A DNA stretch of 64,000 nucleotides from contig CM063113.1 of the NCBI GenBank assembly GCA_031841125.1, forward strand, positions 22,837,312 to 22,901,311, given 5' to 3'. Shown in pieces: positions 1-11,990 of this stretch. Made by a program: the position numbers and the translations under genes. The stretch is from Acanthococcus lagerstroemiae (taxonomy: Eukaryota > Arthropoda > Insecta > Hemiptera > Eriococcidae). The notes beneath the pieces are model-generated. The model was given only the letters and a program-made list of their open reading frames with translations. It ran no database searches and was not told the DNA's origin. How positions within the stretch are numbered: the stretch's first letter is position 1; every line of letters starts with the position of its first letter.

Positions 1-369
1 TGTTGGCGAAAAATACTGCAGCTCGTACCCATGAGCCCCATCTCGTGATAATAACGTCGAGAGGTAATTCACATTTCATGATCTCCGAGTACTTCGAAAA
101 ACGGGCAGGACATTTCGGAAATATTTTTCTTGCTATTTTTCACTGTCAATGACTGTATGCGTGATGCAATGATGATTTCTATAATGACAAATGTGATGGA
201 ATTAGCGAAATTTGCAATTTTCGGCATGTTCCGGCATTTTTCTCATTTTCGGCGTTTTTCGGCAAAATGAAATTTTTTTCCTGGGCTCCATTCACTCCGA
301 TTTGTGCTCATATGTAAAAATTACGCTCCCGCCCCTTCAGGAACAAAAGTGACAAATGCCGAGGAATCC

Positions 370-1115
370 GGTCTCTAGTTATCAGTCTTACGACCGGTTT
401 GATGCAGCTCCCCATCTCTCCCTATCTTATGAAAGTTCTTTCATTTCCACATAACTCTTACATGTGATGTCCTCGATTATCTGTTGAACATACTGGTATC
501 TTTGCCGACCTACTCAATTTTTTCCTTCCACCCTTCTAGTAGGAGTGATATATTCCTGGGTGCCACAAGTTCTGCCCTATTAGTTTATCATGATTCCTCA
601 TCTTCAAACAATTCCAAATCAGCCCCGTAGCCGGAGTTTACTTGTAGGTGGGGCTCTATGAACTTTTTGGGGTCCCGGAGCCAACATTTATTTACAAGCG
701 AAGAGAAAAGTGTACAGGGGTTTTATGATTTATTTCAATGGGTGTCTCTCCTCGTTGTCTAAACAGGCTCGGGTAATTTAGCGAGAGTGTACTGGGGCCA
801 TTACATACAAATCCCATTCCCAATCCAAGAGTAGCACATTAGTTAACCAAGTTTTTGTTCTAAATTTTAAAATGTTTCTGTGATATTAATTCTCTTCATC
901 CCTTCTTTCTTTCTCGTTCAACGTAATTATGATTTTTTTTTTAATGGTGGTATCTTTGCCTAGGGAGGCTCAAGATACCTTCGGAAGGGGTTCAGTCCCA
1001 GCTTGCCCCCCATGGCTACGGGACTGTTCCAAATATCGATTTTACCTGCTACTCTGTAAAGTATTTCCTCATTTCTTACCTTATCCGTCCATTTGATATT
1101 AAGTATCCGCCTATA
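370..1115 (-). mobile_element. Minus-strand LINE remnant, 3' part (C-terminus and 3' UTR)
   Basis: Read on the minus strand, 1,020-1,115 encodes the C-terminal tail typical of RTE-like endonuclease-reverse transcriptases, with the motif RRILNIKWTDKVRNEE. The sequence further left (370-600) resembles the 3' end of such elements. The copy is cut at 1,115 by the plus-strand LINE described next and resumes at 2,830. Stop codons show that it is dead. The family assignment is by eye; the clade within RTE/BovB-like LINEs is uncertain. Confidence 0.7.
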
Positions 1116-2829
1116 TAACCGCGAAGAAATAGCTAGAACAGCATCCAAATTTTTATCAAAAACTATATTCAACTGACAATAAGGAAAGTGTTGATTGGCG
1201 GGCCCACCTGTCTAATCGCGACGAAATACCCAAATTTACACCGCATGAGGTAGCAAGAATAATCACTAAGCTAAAACTAAACAAGACACCAGGGCCAGAT
1301 GGGATTAGAAACGAGATGTTAAGAGATTTTCGTGGAGCTTTGGCTAGGCCGCTGGCGTCCCTCTTCAACGGTGTCACCTCCTTAGGTCTTCCCCCCAGCC
1401 AATGGCATTTAACCGAAATAATTCTTCTGTATAAAAAAGGTGACAGGGCAAATATTAATAATTATTGTCTTATTAGCTTATCATCAAACGTATGTAAACT
1501 TTTCATGAAAAATATTAAAAACAGAATTTACAATATTTTGGACGCCCAACAATCAGTGGAACAAGCTGGTTTCAGAAAAAGCTTTAGTACGGTAGATCAT
1601 ATTCATGCAATAAATCAATTAATTGAGAAAGCTAACGAATTCCAAATAAACATTGTACCGCTATTTGTGGATTTTAATAAAGCTTTTGACTCCTTGCTCC
1701 ACAGTTGTATATGGCTTGCTTTGGCTAAACAAGGAGTTCCAGAAAAAATTATCGAAATTTTAAACACAATCTACCTTCACTCTGAAGCAAGCATTTGGAC
1801 AAAATCACTGAAAAAATCTAAATTGGCAGGGGTGTCAAACAGGGAGACCCCCTCTCCCCCAGCCTGTTCAATGCGGTTCTGGAAGAGGTCTTTCGGAAAA
1901 TAAAGTGGGAAAATATGGGTATCAAAATTAGAACATCTCTTTTTGACAATATAAAAACGCTTCATAGTTTGAGATTTGCAGACGATATTGTAATAATTGC
2001 TAAGAATGCTCAAGAAGCTAGGCGAATGGGAGAGGACCTAAGGAGGGAAAGCGAAATAGTTGGCCTAAGTATCAACTGGGAAAAAACAAAAGCCATGTCT
2101 AATATTCAGAATTTAGGGGAATTGGAAATTAGCGGCCACAAAATCGAAAAAGTTTCGGAATTTAAATACTTAGGCCAAACAATATCATTCGAAAATAGGT
2201 CAGAAAAGGAAACTAAAATCAGAAGAGCCAACGCTTGGAAGGCCTTCTGGGGGCAAAAAATCTTTTGGAATGGTAAATTAGGTTTAAAAGCCAAAATCAA
2301 AATCTTTGAAAGTAATGTTATTCCAGTTCTGACCTATGGCGCCCAAACTTGGGCACATACCAAAAAACAAACACAGAAATTAATCTCAACTCAAAATTTT
2401 ATGCTTCGCAATATCCTGAAAATCAAAATTCAAGACAACATGCGTATTCCAAAAATTTATGAAAAAACAAAAGCAAAGGGGATGGGAGTTATTTGTAAAA
2501 AACTAAAATTAAAATACGCCGGACACGTAGCCAGAGAATCCGCATTCAGATGGAATAAAATCCTGACGATATGGAAACCCTCTGGGAAACGTAGAAGGGC
2601 CAGCGACTAGGTGGGTTGATGAGATAAGACAGGTGGCCGGCCATCAATGGCTATTAAAAACCAATAATAGGAAAAAATGGGCTGAACTGTCAACGGCTTA
2701 TGCCCAGAAATGGGCTGCTGAGGGCTGAGTCAGGGGGAGTGTCACCTCCCCTTCTAATATATGTACAAAATTATAAGAATCACTGTAAAAGTCTATATGT
2801 CGCTCCAGCGAGCCAGGTAATAAAAAAAA
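1116..2829 (+). mobile_element. 5'-truncated RTE-like LINE with poly-A tail and 11-bp TSD
   Basis: This non-LTR retrotransposon was inserted in sense orientation into an older minus-strand LINE. The 11-bp sequence atccgcctata occurs directly before it (1,105-1,115) and directly after it (2,830-2,840). The element ends in a short A run at 2,822-2,829. It lacks the endonuclease and begins in the region upstream of the reverse transcriptase, so it is a typical dead-on-arrival 5' truncation. The coding remnant is given separately. Confidence 0.88.
1205..2728 (+). pseudogene. Reverse transcriptase of RTE-like LINE, frameshifted
   Basis: This would copy element RNA into DNA at the insertion site. 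Visible RT motifs in order are KTPGPDGIRNEML (about 1,285), an altered NYCLISL at about 1,460, AGFRKSFSTVDH (about 1,565), FVDFNKAFDS (about 1,665), a QGDPLSP block near 1,840 in a shifted frame, and the catalytic block LRFADDIVIIA (about 1,970). They are followed by the thumb/C-terminal motifs YLGQTISFEN, LTYGAQTWA and YAGHVAR. A frame change near 1,815-1,830 separates the first reading frame (to 1,903) from the second. Another near 2,595 moves the last 45 or so codons into a third frame ending at the TGA at 2,726-2,728. The FADD active site is intact, but the gene cannot give one protein. Confidence 0.85.
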
Positions 2830-3170
2830 ATCCGCCTATAGCATCACATTTCAAAAGCTTCGATCCTTCTCTTTTCTGGTTTTTCTATGGTCCAAATTTC
2901 ACATTCATACAACGCTACACCTCAAACATAAGTTTTCAAAAATAATTTTCTGATTTCCAGATTTGTTTTTGATTTGAATAAATTACTTTTTCAATAAAAT
3001 TCTAATGTAGCTTGGGCTATTCTACTACTAATATCCTTTTTACACCTTCCACCTTTTGTTATTTTACTCATGATATAACAAAATTCTCTTACTTCCTCAA
3101 TTTTTCCCTAAACAATTTTTATTTTAAGCTATCATGATCACATCGATTACATACCATTACTTTAGTTTCA
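2830..3170 (-). mobile_element. Minus-strand LINE remnant, continuation upstream of the nested insertion
   Basis: This continues the element at 370-1,115. Just right of the duplicated target site the minus strand reads RRIEAFEM, a stop where the family has Trp, then Cys. It then joins across the insertion to the RRILN block at 1,115. Removing 1,116-2,829 and one target-site copy therefore restores a continuous, though mutated, LINE C-terminus. Further right the sequence is AT-rich and decayed. Confidence 0.7.
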
Positions 3171-3257
3171 CTTTTTTAAATATGTATAGGTAAAAATAAG
3201 CCCAACAACGAGAGTTTTGAGGTCCCCCTGACACCCTCCCCGACACGAATTCAATGG

Positions 3258-3665
3258 TAACATTTCCATGGAACTTTATTTTTCTTCCAGCCATGAGTAT
3301 AGTTGAGCGAAAACCGTAACTCCAGCCATGTGCTTATTTATCTTAATTTTTGCTGCGCCTTGCGCGACTACAGTTCTTCTTCTTTTCTCTTCTCATTTCC
3401 AGCTCAGTTCAGCTCACGATTCTTTAGCTGTTCATGGTGACAATTCAGTTTAGTGGTTGATATCTCCATTTTCTTCCAGTCGTGGGTGTACTTAAACAAC
3501 AACCGTACCATGCCCCCAACACAAAGCCCCAGAGTCCGTATGATTTAGCTCTTCATGGTGACAGTTCAGTGGCTGACACTTCCATGGAAATTTATTTTTC
3601 TTCCAGCCATGTGCTCATTGATCTTGATCTTTGCTGCGCCCTGCGCAACTACAGTCTGCAGCCGT
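3258..3665. repeat. Diverged direct repeat of about 100 bp, two copies
   Basis: Two stretches, about 3,258-3,372 and 3,570-3,660, share the order: tttccatgga, ttatttttcttccagccatg, then a segment ending tttgctgcgcc and gcgactacagt. Short inverted blocks ccccgacacg (about 3,239) and cgtgtcgggg (about 3,758) lie outside them. No coding potential was recognised, and the nature of the repeat is unknown. Confidence 0.5.
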
Positions 3666-4439
3666 GTTATTAATAGAAATTTCCATAGAAATGTCAACGA
3701 CTAAAGCACGGTTTTCGCTCAAGTATACTCAGTAGTATGACGTCATAGTAATAGGAGCGTGTCGGGGAGCATACCCCCATCCCCGCTACTGCCCCCTAGA
3801 AACATTCGCGGGAGCGTATTGAACAACTTCCCAACGTTTGATAATAACTTCCCAAAATTTCATGGCGATTGGATGAACAGTGTAGTAAAGTCTGCAGCCA
3901 TGTTGTTAACAGAAATATCCATGAAAATATGAAGGACACACGCACACAAATACAGACACAGACATACATTGACAGAAATTTCCATGGAAATATGAAGGAC
4001 ATACACAGACAGAGAGACATACGTAAAGATTTTAGACGCCGGGCTTCAGCTTCCCCCCCTCCCCCAAAGTTTTCGCTTTATTTCCGCCCCTGCATCGAAC
4101 TTCGCATTGGGGGGGGGGGAGCTGGAGTTTGTCGAAATGTCTCAGGTAAGATGTCCGAACTAACATACTAAAAGTCCAGACCCCCACCTGCGCCGCTAAT
4201 GGAACTGTGGCACGTTCTTGCCCCCCAAATTTAGTTTTTCTCCAATATCTAGAGTTCTATTAAGCCTCGAGAAAAACTTTTCAAACAAAAAATGTTTCTC
4301 GTGAAATTTCCTACATGATAGTATATTTAAAAGCCCGCCTAGCTCCAATCGTTAGACTACAAAGTTCATTTAAGTTATCAAGTTTTTCGCGAATTGTTCG
4401 CAGTTGTGACGCCTACATAGGTAGAAGACACATTCGGCG

Positions 4440-4725
4440 CTCATTCTTACTACAGAATAGTATCTTTATTAGCCCACCACTACCAGCATCGTCTGGAGAG
4501 GCTACGGAGGAGTTCTGTCCCCTGAGCACCGGCGAAGTGGACAGTGCCATCGACCGGATCCGGACGAAGAAGCGGAAGGCAGCAGGGCCAGACATGATCC
4601 CGAACGTCGTGTGGGAGTCCGTGCATCGAGTGGAGCTGTCCCTTCTGACCAACGCGTTTAACCGCGACTTCTCGAAGGCTTTCGACCAGTGGCGGATCGA
4701 GAAATTTCCAAGGAGGGTGTTTTGA
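4440..4725 (+). pseudogene. Reverse-transcriptase fragment of a second LINE family
   Basis: This GC-rich fragment encodes the N-terminal part of a non-LTR reverse transcriptase. The block ATEEFCPLSTGEVDSAIDRI is followed by RTKKRKAAGPDMIPNVV, the AxGPDxIP motif. It stops at 4,725 before any catalytic motif. The composition and wording differ from the RTE copies on either side and resemble R1/Jockey-type elements. Both ends are lost in unrelated sequence. Confidence 0.7.
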
Positions 4726-4760
4726 AAACTTTTTCCAACTCCGCCCCCTAAAAAACCGCG

Positions 4761-4805
4761 ATGGTGGTGGTGGTGGTGGTGGTAGTAATAGTAGTAGTAG
4801 TAGTA
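4761..4805 (+). repeat. GGT/AGT trinucleotide microsatellite
   Basis: A run of ggt units passes into gta/agt units. It lies just beyond the 3' end of the minus-strand LINE at 4,845-5,915. Read on that strand it is a (TAC/ACC)n tail, which is the kind of short-repeat 3' tail usual for RTE and CR1 elements. Confidence 0.85.
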
Positions 4806-4844
4806 AGTAGTCCAGCCTTTATTTACAGTTTTATATGCGCTTAC

Positions 4845-5915
4845 ATCGTACGTATCTTATAACCAATGCGCCCACCTTTGGGCACAGGCCTCCCCTACTT
4901 TCCTCCAGCGATCACGAACTCTTGCATCCCTTCGTCATGCTGTTCCTGCAAATTTTATGATTTCACTTCCCATCTAGTCTTTTGTCTATCCGCCCTTCTT
5001 TTCCCCCGTAGTGGTGTCCATTCCATTATTATTTTCCCCCATCTATTTTCTCCTCCTCTCGCCACATGCCCTGCGTAATCCATCTTTAGTTTTTTAGCCA
5101 CGTATTTGCAGTCCCTTGCTTTCGTTTTCTTTCTTACATTTTGGTATTTTACTCTGTCCTCCTTTTTTACACCAATTATTGACCGTTCCCTTGCTATTTG
5201 GGTATTTGCGATCATGTCCATCTGCCTCTTTGTAACTGCCCACGTTTGGGCTCCGTATGTAAGGAAGGGGATAGTACAGCCTTCCAGTATTTTTATTTTT
5301 TGTTTAATTGACATTTTACTTTTGTAGATCTCTTTGAGGGACCAGTAGTTTTTCCACGCATTAGCTCTTCTTTTACATATTTCCTTTCCTAGACCGTTTT
5401 CGAATGAGATGGTTTGTCCCAGGTATGTGGCATCTTTTGCAGTTTCCACTATTTTACTTTCAATTGTGATAATGGGTCTTTCCTGCTGGTTCGAGAGGAG
5501 AACCGTTTTGCTCGTATTTATTTCCAAAGCTGCTTTTTTGATTTTCTCGCAGAACTCGTTGACCATTTTCTGCAGGTCTTTTGCTTATTGGGAGATAAGC
5601 ACCACATCGTCCGCAAATCTCAAGTTACTGAGCCACTTTCTATTTATTTTTTCCCCCCTTTTTCTTCCTATCCTAATTCCCAGAAGATTTCCTCCAAAGT
5701 GCTATTAAAAAGGTTTGGGGACAGTGGGTCTCCTTGTTTGACCCCTCTATTAATTTTAAACTTCCTTCCTACCGTATCTAATTTGACCCTCCCTTCCGAG
5801 TTTCTATATAATTCTTTCAAGATGTTAATAACTTTCCCTGGTATTCCTTGCCTGCGTAAGGCATTCCAAAGAAATGAAAGGTAAACCGAATCAAACGCTT
5901 TTTGAAAGAAATTAT
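4845..5915 (-). pseudogene. RTE-like LINE reverse transcriptase, 3' half
   Basis: From right to left the minus strand gives the AFDS block near 5,900 and the GVKQGDPLSP block near 5,740. The catalytic LRFADDVVL follows near 5,615. A reading frame from 5,566 to 4,955 then carries YLGQTISFENGLG, RRANAWKNYW, LTYGAQTWAVTK, YAGHVARGGENRWG and GKRRADRQKTRW. The final C-terminal motif RDRWRKVGEACAQRWAHW lies in another frame at about 4,915-4,860. The copy lacks the endonuclease and the first part of the RT and is interrupted by stops and frame changes. The wording is close to the copy at 1,116-2,829, so both may be of one subfamily. Confidence 0.85.
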
Positions 5916-6534
5916 ATGGAGAGTTGATAAAGGCATACTAACCCATTAATTAGATGTAAGTAATTATTTTTAGATGATGAACGTTTATTGTTGCATAAAG
6001 ATGACCTCTTAATTTTAGATAATAATACACGAATGCATGAGTCTCGTCACAAAAAAACAGGATTTGATATGCAGACCGTATTGCTCTGATAATAATATAC
6101 AATTTGACATTAACTGCGATGAAAAAATATTGAAACTCCTGTTTTGCGATTGGTTGAAAAAGAGCCATGTCGATGGACAAAAAATCGAGGGACAATTTTC
6201 AAAGCTGGCCATACTGACTCCCACCTGTGAAGATGCGATTTCAATGTTACCTTGTGATTCCTTCATCCATTTAAAGTAGCACTACGTTGTCAGTTTGTTC
6301 GAAAATTTAGAGAAAATAAAATAAAATAAGACTTGTTCGAGGAACAGCCATGCCGATGGACATTTTAGCATATTTAGTCCAATTTTGACCCTTGAAAAGT
6401 GGATCAAATTTTCTCCTGAAAGTTAGAAAAAGTAGAATTGAGTCTTATTTTCCCGAATACTGAAAAAATGCCTATCCGTCACTGGATAAGACGGCCTGAG
6501 TGGGACACCAAAGGTATAAAGATTAATGGGGAAT

Positions 6535-7350
6535 TTCTCAATCAACTGTAGCATTAATTTCGGACAATTTAGAGCAACTTATAGAAAGGGCTGAAAACTT
6601 CACTGACGTGAGTAAGCTGGTGGGGTTGGAGGTCAATAATGACAAAACAAGAGTAATTTCAAATTTTAAGGCGGAACCAGTCGTCATAGGAGGGAGAGAG
6701 AGATAGAATGAGCAAAAGAAATGTCCCACTTGGGCCAGATCATCTCATTCAGCAATGCCAGAGAGAGGGAACTGAGCAGCAGGATCAAAGAGGGCTGGAG
6801 CAGCTACTGAAGTCTGAAAAACATCTTTAAAAGCAGGCTGTCGGTTCGGGTAAAGGCGGAGGTGTGGCACAGCTGAACCCTACCCACCATGACCTACGGG
6901 GCTCAGACTTGGGCCAGCACTGAAGCAAATATCAGCAAACTTCAGAGAACCCAAAGAGCCATGGGGAGGAGTATACTAAATGTAAAGACAAGGGGTAAAA
7001 TTCTAATTTCGAAAATCCGGGAAAAAACAAAATTGGGGGATATCGGAAGGATGGTGACAAAATTAAAATGGAAATATGCTGGCCATATAATGAGGGAGGA
7101 AGGGAATAGGTGTGGAAAGAAAGTGAAGGAGGTGCCAAAGGGATTTAAAAGGAGGAAGGGGAAGACCAACAGCCGATGGAGGGACGAGTTTAGGAAAATA
7201 CACGGCCCAGAGTGGAGGAGGCGAACTCAAAATAGGAGAGGCTGGAGGGAGGACGGGGAGGCTGTTGCCCTGAAATGGGTGGCGTGGAAGGAGCGGAGGG
7301 GCAGGCAATGGCGCTTGCAACACAGTGACATTGGCGACGGACTCCGATAG
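6535..7350 (+). pseudogene. RTE-like LINE, C-terminal third
   Basis: The stretch begins after the catalytic motif with the block KLVGLEVNNDKTRVISNF (about 6,615). It passes through a disrupted QIISF/KEGW region to an intact frame from 6,889 to 7,350. That frame carries MTYGAQTWAST, RSILNVKTRGK, LKWKYAGHIMREEGNR and a basic tail with SRWRDEFRKIHGPEWRRR. The last 153 codons are open, although upstream stops at about 6,700-6,880 make it a pseudogene. No poly-A or target-site duplication was identified. Confidence 0.8.
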
Positions 7351-9824
7351 TCAGTAAGACACCCTTGAATACTTCGAAAATGTATGTCTAGCGGAAACAG
7401 TGAAAAACGCCAAATGAAAGCCGTTATTATTATCTAAATTTAAGCGAATTTCACAGCAGAATCTGAGAATGAACATGAACGAATCTTATCAGAATTTGAA
7501 TAAATCCCCAGGACCCCGACGTCCATACACATCCTCCTAACGGCCTTCTGATGTTATAATTGATGAGTCGTCAAGACCTCATCTCGTTCCGAGTCATAAC
7601 TTTCAAACTTTATATGTCTTAATCTATGGCACATATATGGCTATCACCTCATGAGGAAAACTGAATTGCGAGTACACATACGGGACTTCACATGCCTTGT
7701 AATTCAACCCAATGCCGAAGCAGGCGCTCGAGAGTGCGAAGAAGCACCGCATAGTGGTCCGAAGCCTCGAAAATGCGAGTATTACCGAAAAGTTCCAGTA
7801 TGAAACTGGAAACGGGATTGGCGTCCGTTTTTCAATTTCATATTTATCTAGGTTATTAATCCGCCCCTGCTCGTAAATGGCGCAGCTCTCGACCGATACC
7901 CGGAGGATGTGCGTATAGGTATATAATACTACACAGCAAGAATCCACTGTTAAATAGAAGATACTTTTGGATCTCGTTGCACCTATAGTTAGCTCTGAGA
8001 GGTCACTATATACAAATAACATTTGAAACGATCATGGCACCCTTCATTATTTACGAAACAGTGCCGTTTAAATTATGGCGTTTATCGTTTTATAGGTTCT
8101 AGTTAGTTTTATTTTCATCGTGATTCGTACTATAGCGGGCAATAAATCAGACAGCTAGTAAATAAAAACGCACAATATACTTAAAATCAGATTATTCGTG
8201 ATTTACATTTTGCAAAGCATTCAGATCTTTTATACTGTCCAGTACCTATTGCGTAAGTCCTCAAACAAAACGTAGGTACCTATCGATTAATCGACGCACG
8301 ATGCCGTCAATATGATGGGTCAGTCGCACAAATCGAGCGTTAATCGAAGTAAGAAAGGGCAACTACAACGAAGAAGTGACGAAAAAAACGTATTTTGGCG
8401 TTTGTTCAAGGAGCTGCACACGCACAGACTGTACATGTGAGGCCATTATCCTGTCTAGTCGTGATGCCAACTTACATCTTCATCTTTGAAATCGGAAAGG
8501 GTGGGTGTGGAAGAACCAAACAATGAACACACAAAGAACAAGAAATCAGGTAGACGTAGAATCGTAAAGAAGATCGTAGATACAATTTTGTTCTATTTTG
8601 GGCTGCTATTGACAAGATTTGAGCACGTAGGTACAGCGATACTAGATTGTTCTTACTGCAATTGCTCTAAGTCTGTAAGCAGAGCGAGAGCACTTGGCAA
8701 ATGTAGAAAGCAATTCGGAAAGAGCAGCTAAAAATATGTGAAAATGGAATAGGCATTGACCCTTCCCTTCCTCTGAATAATGCCTATATGCTCTAAAGAT
8801 GTTACCTGAGCGGGTACCTACGTAAGTGAGTTTATTATATACTTTTGAGCGATTATTTCTGTAGTGCTACCGCACATATGTTTAACCAATCTTCAGTCAA
8901 TAAGAGTAATTTACCCTTCCAGTGGCGGGGCACTCACTAGCTTAAGCCCTCCCAAGTTTTCCTGAAACCCTTTCTGTCCAAAATATTCTAGTACCCTTTT
9001 AAATACCCCTTTCTTCCTTGAAAGCTGGGCACATGGTTCAGGTTTCAAAACAGAAAGCTCAATTCTCTTCCTCATTCCCTCCCAGAAACTGAAGACTCCT
9101 TTCACGTCAGTCTAGAAACCAGCAGAGTGAATGCAATTCGTTCCCTGGACGCACCATACGCGCCCTCACAAAAACGTTTCGAAACACATAAATTGATCTT
9201 TTAAAAGTATTAGGTACAGAATTCTGATGACGGGCTTCAACTTGCAAAATTGAATTTTTCAAACGTAAAATTCTCCAACTTTTCAGTAGCACTGTTCACC
9301 AGCAAGCCAAAAATACAAAAAGTCAATAAAATGATCATATAGCAGTCTTAGAACTTTTCATCAAAAGCAGAGTTTAAAACAGACTTGATTTCATGCGAGA
9401 AGCCATAAAAAACAGTATAGTACACTTGATTTTAGGATGCAGTAGCAACTTTCCCGAAGGTCGAATTGAGAGGCAGGATAACCAGGCCCCCCTTAATAAG
9501 AAACTTCACAAATATCAACAAAATGTATTTCTCCTTCTAATAAAAGAACCAAGCATTCGCTTCAACTCTCTGACTTCGCTACAAATGTCGTACGAGGGTA
9601 TACGTGAAGACCACCCCTTCACTAGGAGAGTTTCAGAAGATACGATATTTCCAGGGTCCAGAAGTTTAAAATAATAATCTGATCCCGACTTCCTCATCGA
9701 AAAGTTCTTTGCTTCTTAATACACATAATATCAATAGAACACCTTAATCGAAGATAAAATAGACGAATACCTTCCACACGAGATCAATGAAAACATTTGG
9801 CCGAAATTTTTCAGCTTATTAGAT
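7351..9824. other. Stretch without a recognised gene or repeat
   Basis: This is AT-rich sequence with only short open frames on both strands; none shows a motif known to me or a plausible splice structure. It lies 3' of the FEM1B-like gene and of the tandem array. Confidence 0.5.
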
Positions 9825-11990
9825 TGACTTCGAAGAGCCTCCCATAGGTACTTATAGTACTTATACTATCTAGAATTAATGTCAAATTTCAACTCAAGAC
9901 ACCTGAAACTGCATCAGTCTACAGACTTGTCAATGTATACAGGTCATTAATACATATTAATTCTTCAGCAAATAAGTTTTGCACGCTTGGAAATTACTTG
10001 ATATCATTTTTCCTTTCTCTGGCAAGTTGATTTAATACATGGTTGGCATGATCTGCAATCAAAACATAACAATAGATTAGAAGTTACTGCATGGTCGGTA
10101 TATTAAGAGCTCTTGTTGATTTCCACTTACCTTAATAAAGGGGGAAGACTTGGATAATGCTTCTGATATGGCTGCTAGTGCTCTCAATCGCTAACCACAC
10201 GCATCTACTTGCAGATTTCCAGTTACCGCTAGCCAAAGCCCAGACGTCGAAGAGCCTCCCATCGGTACTTACAAAAAGTGAAAACTTCCAGACAATAGCA
10301 AAACACAGGAAAGAGTGGGAGCACTTATGCGAAACCTTTGCTCTATATACGGGCCCGGGAACTAGTGGCCTCTACTTTGGGGACGACTCATAATCGCAAA
10401 TTAACATCAATATAGAAATTATGTCAACAATCCCAATAAAGGTATTTAGATTTGGATAATACTTCTGATATTGCTGCTAGTGTTCTCAATCCCTAACCAC
10501 ACGCATCTGTTTGCTGATTTCCATGCACCGCTAGCCGAAGTCCAGACTTCGAAGAGCTTCTTATAAGTACTTACTACCTGGACTCAATTTCAAATTTCAA
10601 TTTAAAAGACCTGAAGCTACACCAGTTTACAGACCAGTGGCGTAGCCAGTATTTTTCCAAGGAGAGGGATCAGCAAAATTTTTGGGCGGGGGCGGAGGTA
10701 CACTTAACAGGAACTGTATGTTTTTACATTGACGTATCAGTATGTTGTGCTTTTCAACTTCAATTATGTATGTGGATTTAAATTTCATTTCGCGCATTTA
10801 CTACTGTGATACTGCCAGCATATAAAAAAATCTCATCTCAGGGGGGGGGGGGGATTCATCCCTCTCTTTACTACGCCACTGTTACAGACTCGTCAATATA
10901 GGACGTTAATATACATAAATTCCTCGGAAAATAAGTTTTGCATGTTTCTTGAAAATTACTTGACATCATTTTTCCGTTTGTCTGGTAAGTTGATGCAATC
11001 AATACATTGCTGGCACGATCTGCAATCAAAATGTAACTATTCATTAGAAGTTGCCGCATCGTCGATATAATAAGAGCTCTTGTTGTTTTTCACTTACCTT
11101 AATGAAGGGGAAAGACTTGGATAATTCTTCTGATATTGCTACGTGTGATCTCATCACTAACCACACACCTTCACTTGCAGATCTACATCTACCGCTAGCC
11201 GAACCCCAGACGTCGAAGAGCCTCTCACAGGTACTTACTACCTAGACTTAATTTCAAATTTTCATTCACGAGATTGCATCAGTCTACAGACTCGTCAATA
11301 TAGGTCTTAATACACATCAATTTCTCAGAAAATAAGTTCTGCACGTTTCTTGAAAATTACTCGACATAATTCTTCCTTTTTCCGGCAAGTTGATGTAATA
11401 CATTGCTGACATGATCTGCAATCAAAACACAATACATTAGAAATTGCCGCATTGTCGGTATATTAAGAGCTTTTGTTGATTTCCACTTACCTTAATACAG
11501 GGGGAAGACTTGGACAGTGCTTCTAATATTGCTGCTCGTGCTCTCAATCACCAACTACACATCTCTACTTGCAGATTTACATCTACCGCTAGCCAAACCC
11601 TAAACGTCGAAGAGTCTCCCATAGATACTTACTATCTAGACTTAATTTCAAATTTCCATTCACGAGACTGCATCAGTCTACAGGCCTTAATACAGATCAA
11701 TTCTTCAGAAAATAAGTTTTGCACGTTTCCTGAAAATTACTCGACATAATTCTTCCTTTTTCTGGCAAGCTGATGTAATTACATTGCTGGTATGATCTGC
11801 AATCAAAACAGAATACATTAGAAACTGCCGCATCGTCGGTATATTAAGAGCTCTTGTTGATTTCCACTTACCTTAATAAAGGGACACGACTTGGATAATG
11901 CTTCTAATATTGCTGCTCGTGCTCTCAATCACTAACTACACACCCTTGCAGATTTCCATCTACCGCTAACTAAACCCAGAAAATCGCCCA
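9825..11990. repeat. Tandem array of about 390-bp units, 5 or more copies
   Basis: Landmark gacttggataatgcttct and close variants start at about 10,147, 10,450, 11,113, 11,506 and 11,887. A leading partial unit begins near 9,825. Each complete unit contains, in order, ctctcaatc-ctaacca, the block ccgctagcc, a cgaagagcctcccat block, a cagtctacagactcgtcaat block, ataagttttgcacg, catgatctgcaatcaaaa, ttaagagctcttgttgat and tccacttaccttaat. The 10,450 unit carries a 247-bp MITE, which explains its extra length. On the minus strand each unit has a perfect splice-donor-like aag-gtaagtgg, but no matching coding exon was found. Confidence 0.85.
10635..10881. mobile_element. hAT-type MITE with perfect 8-bp TSD
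   Basis: The ends are CAGTGGCGTAG and CTACGCCACTG, an 11-bp perfect terminal inverted repeat. The 8-bp ttacagac lies immediately outside both ends (10,627-10,634 and 10,882-10,889). Terminal CAG/CTG with an 8-bp duplication is the hAT signature. The interior is non-coding and contains a G run. It sits inside one unit of the tandem array, so it is younger than that unit. Confidence 0.9.

Noticed and set aside
7624..8022. 132-codon minus-strand frame
   Set aside because: No recognisable motif and no splice partner. The amino-acid content looks random.
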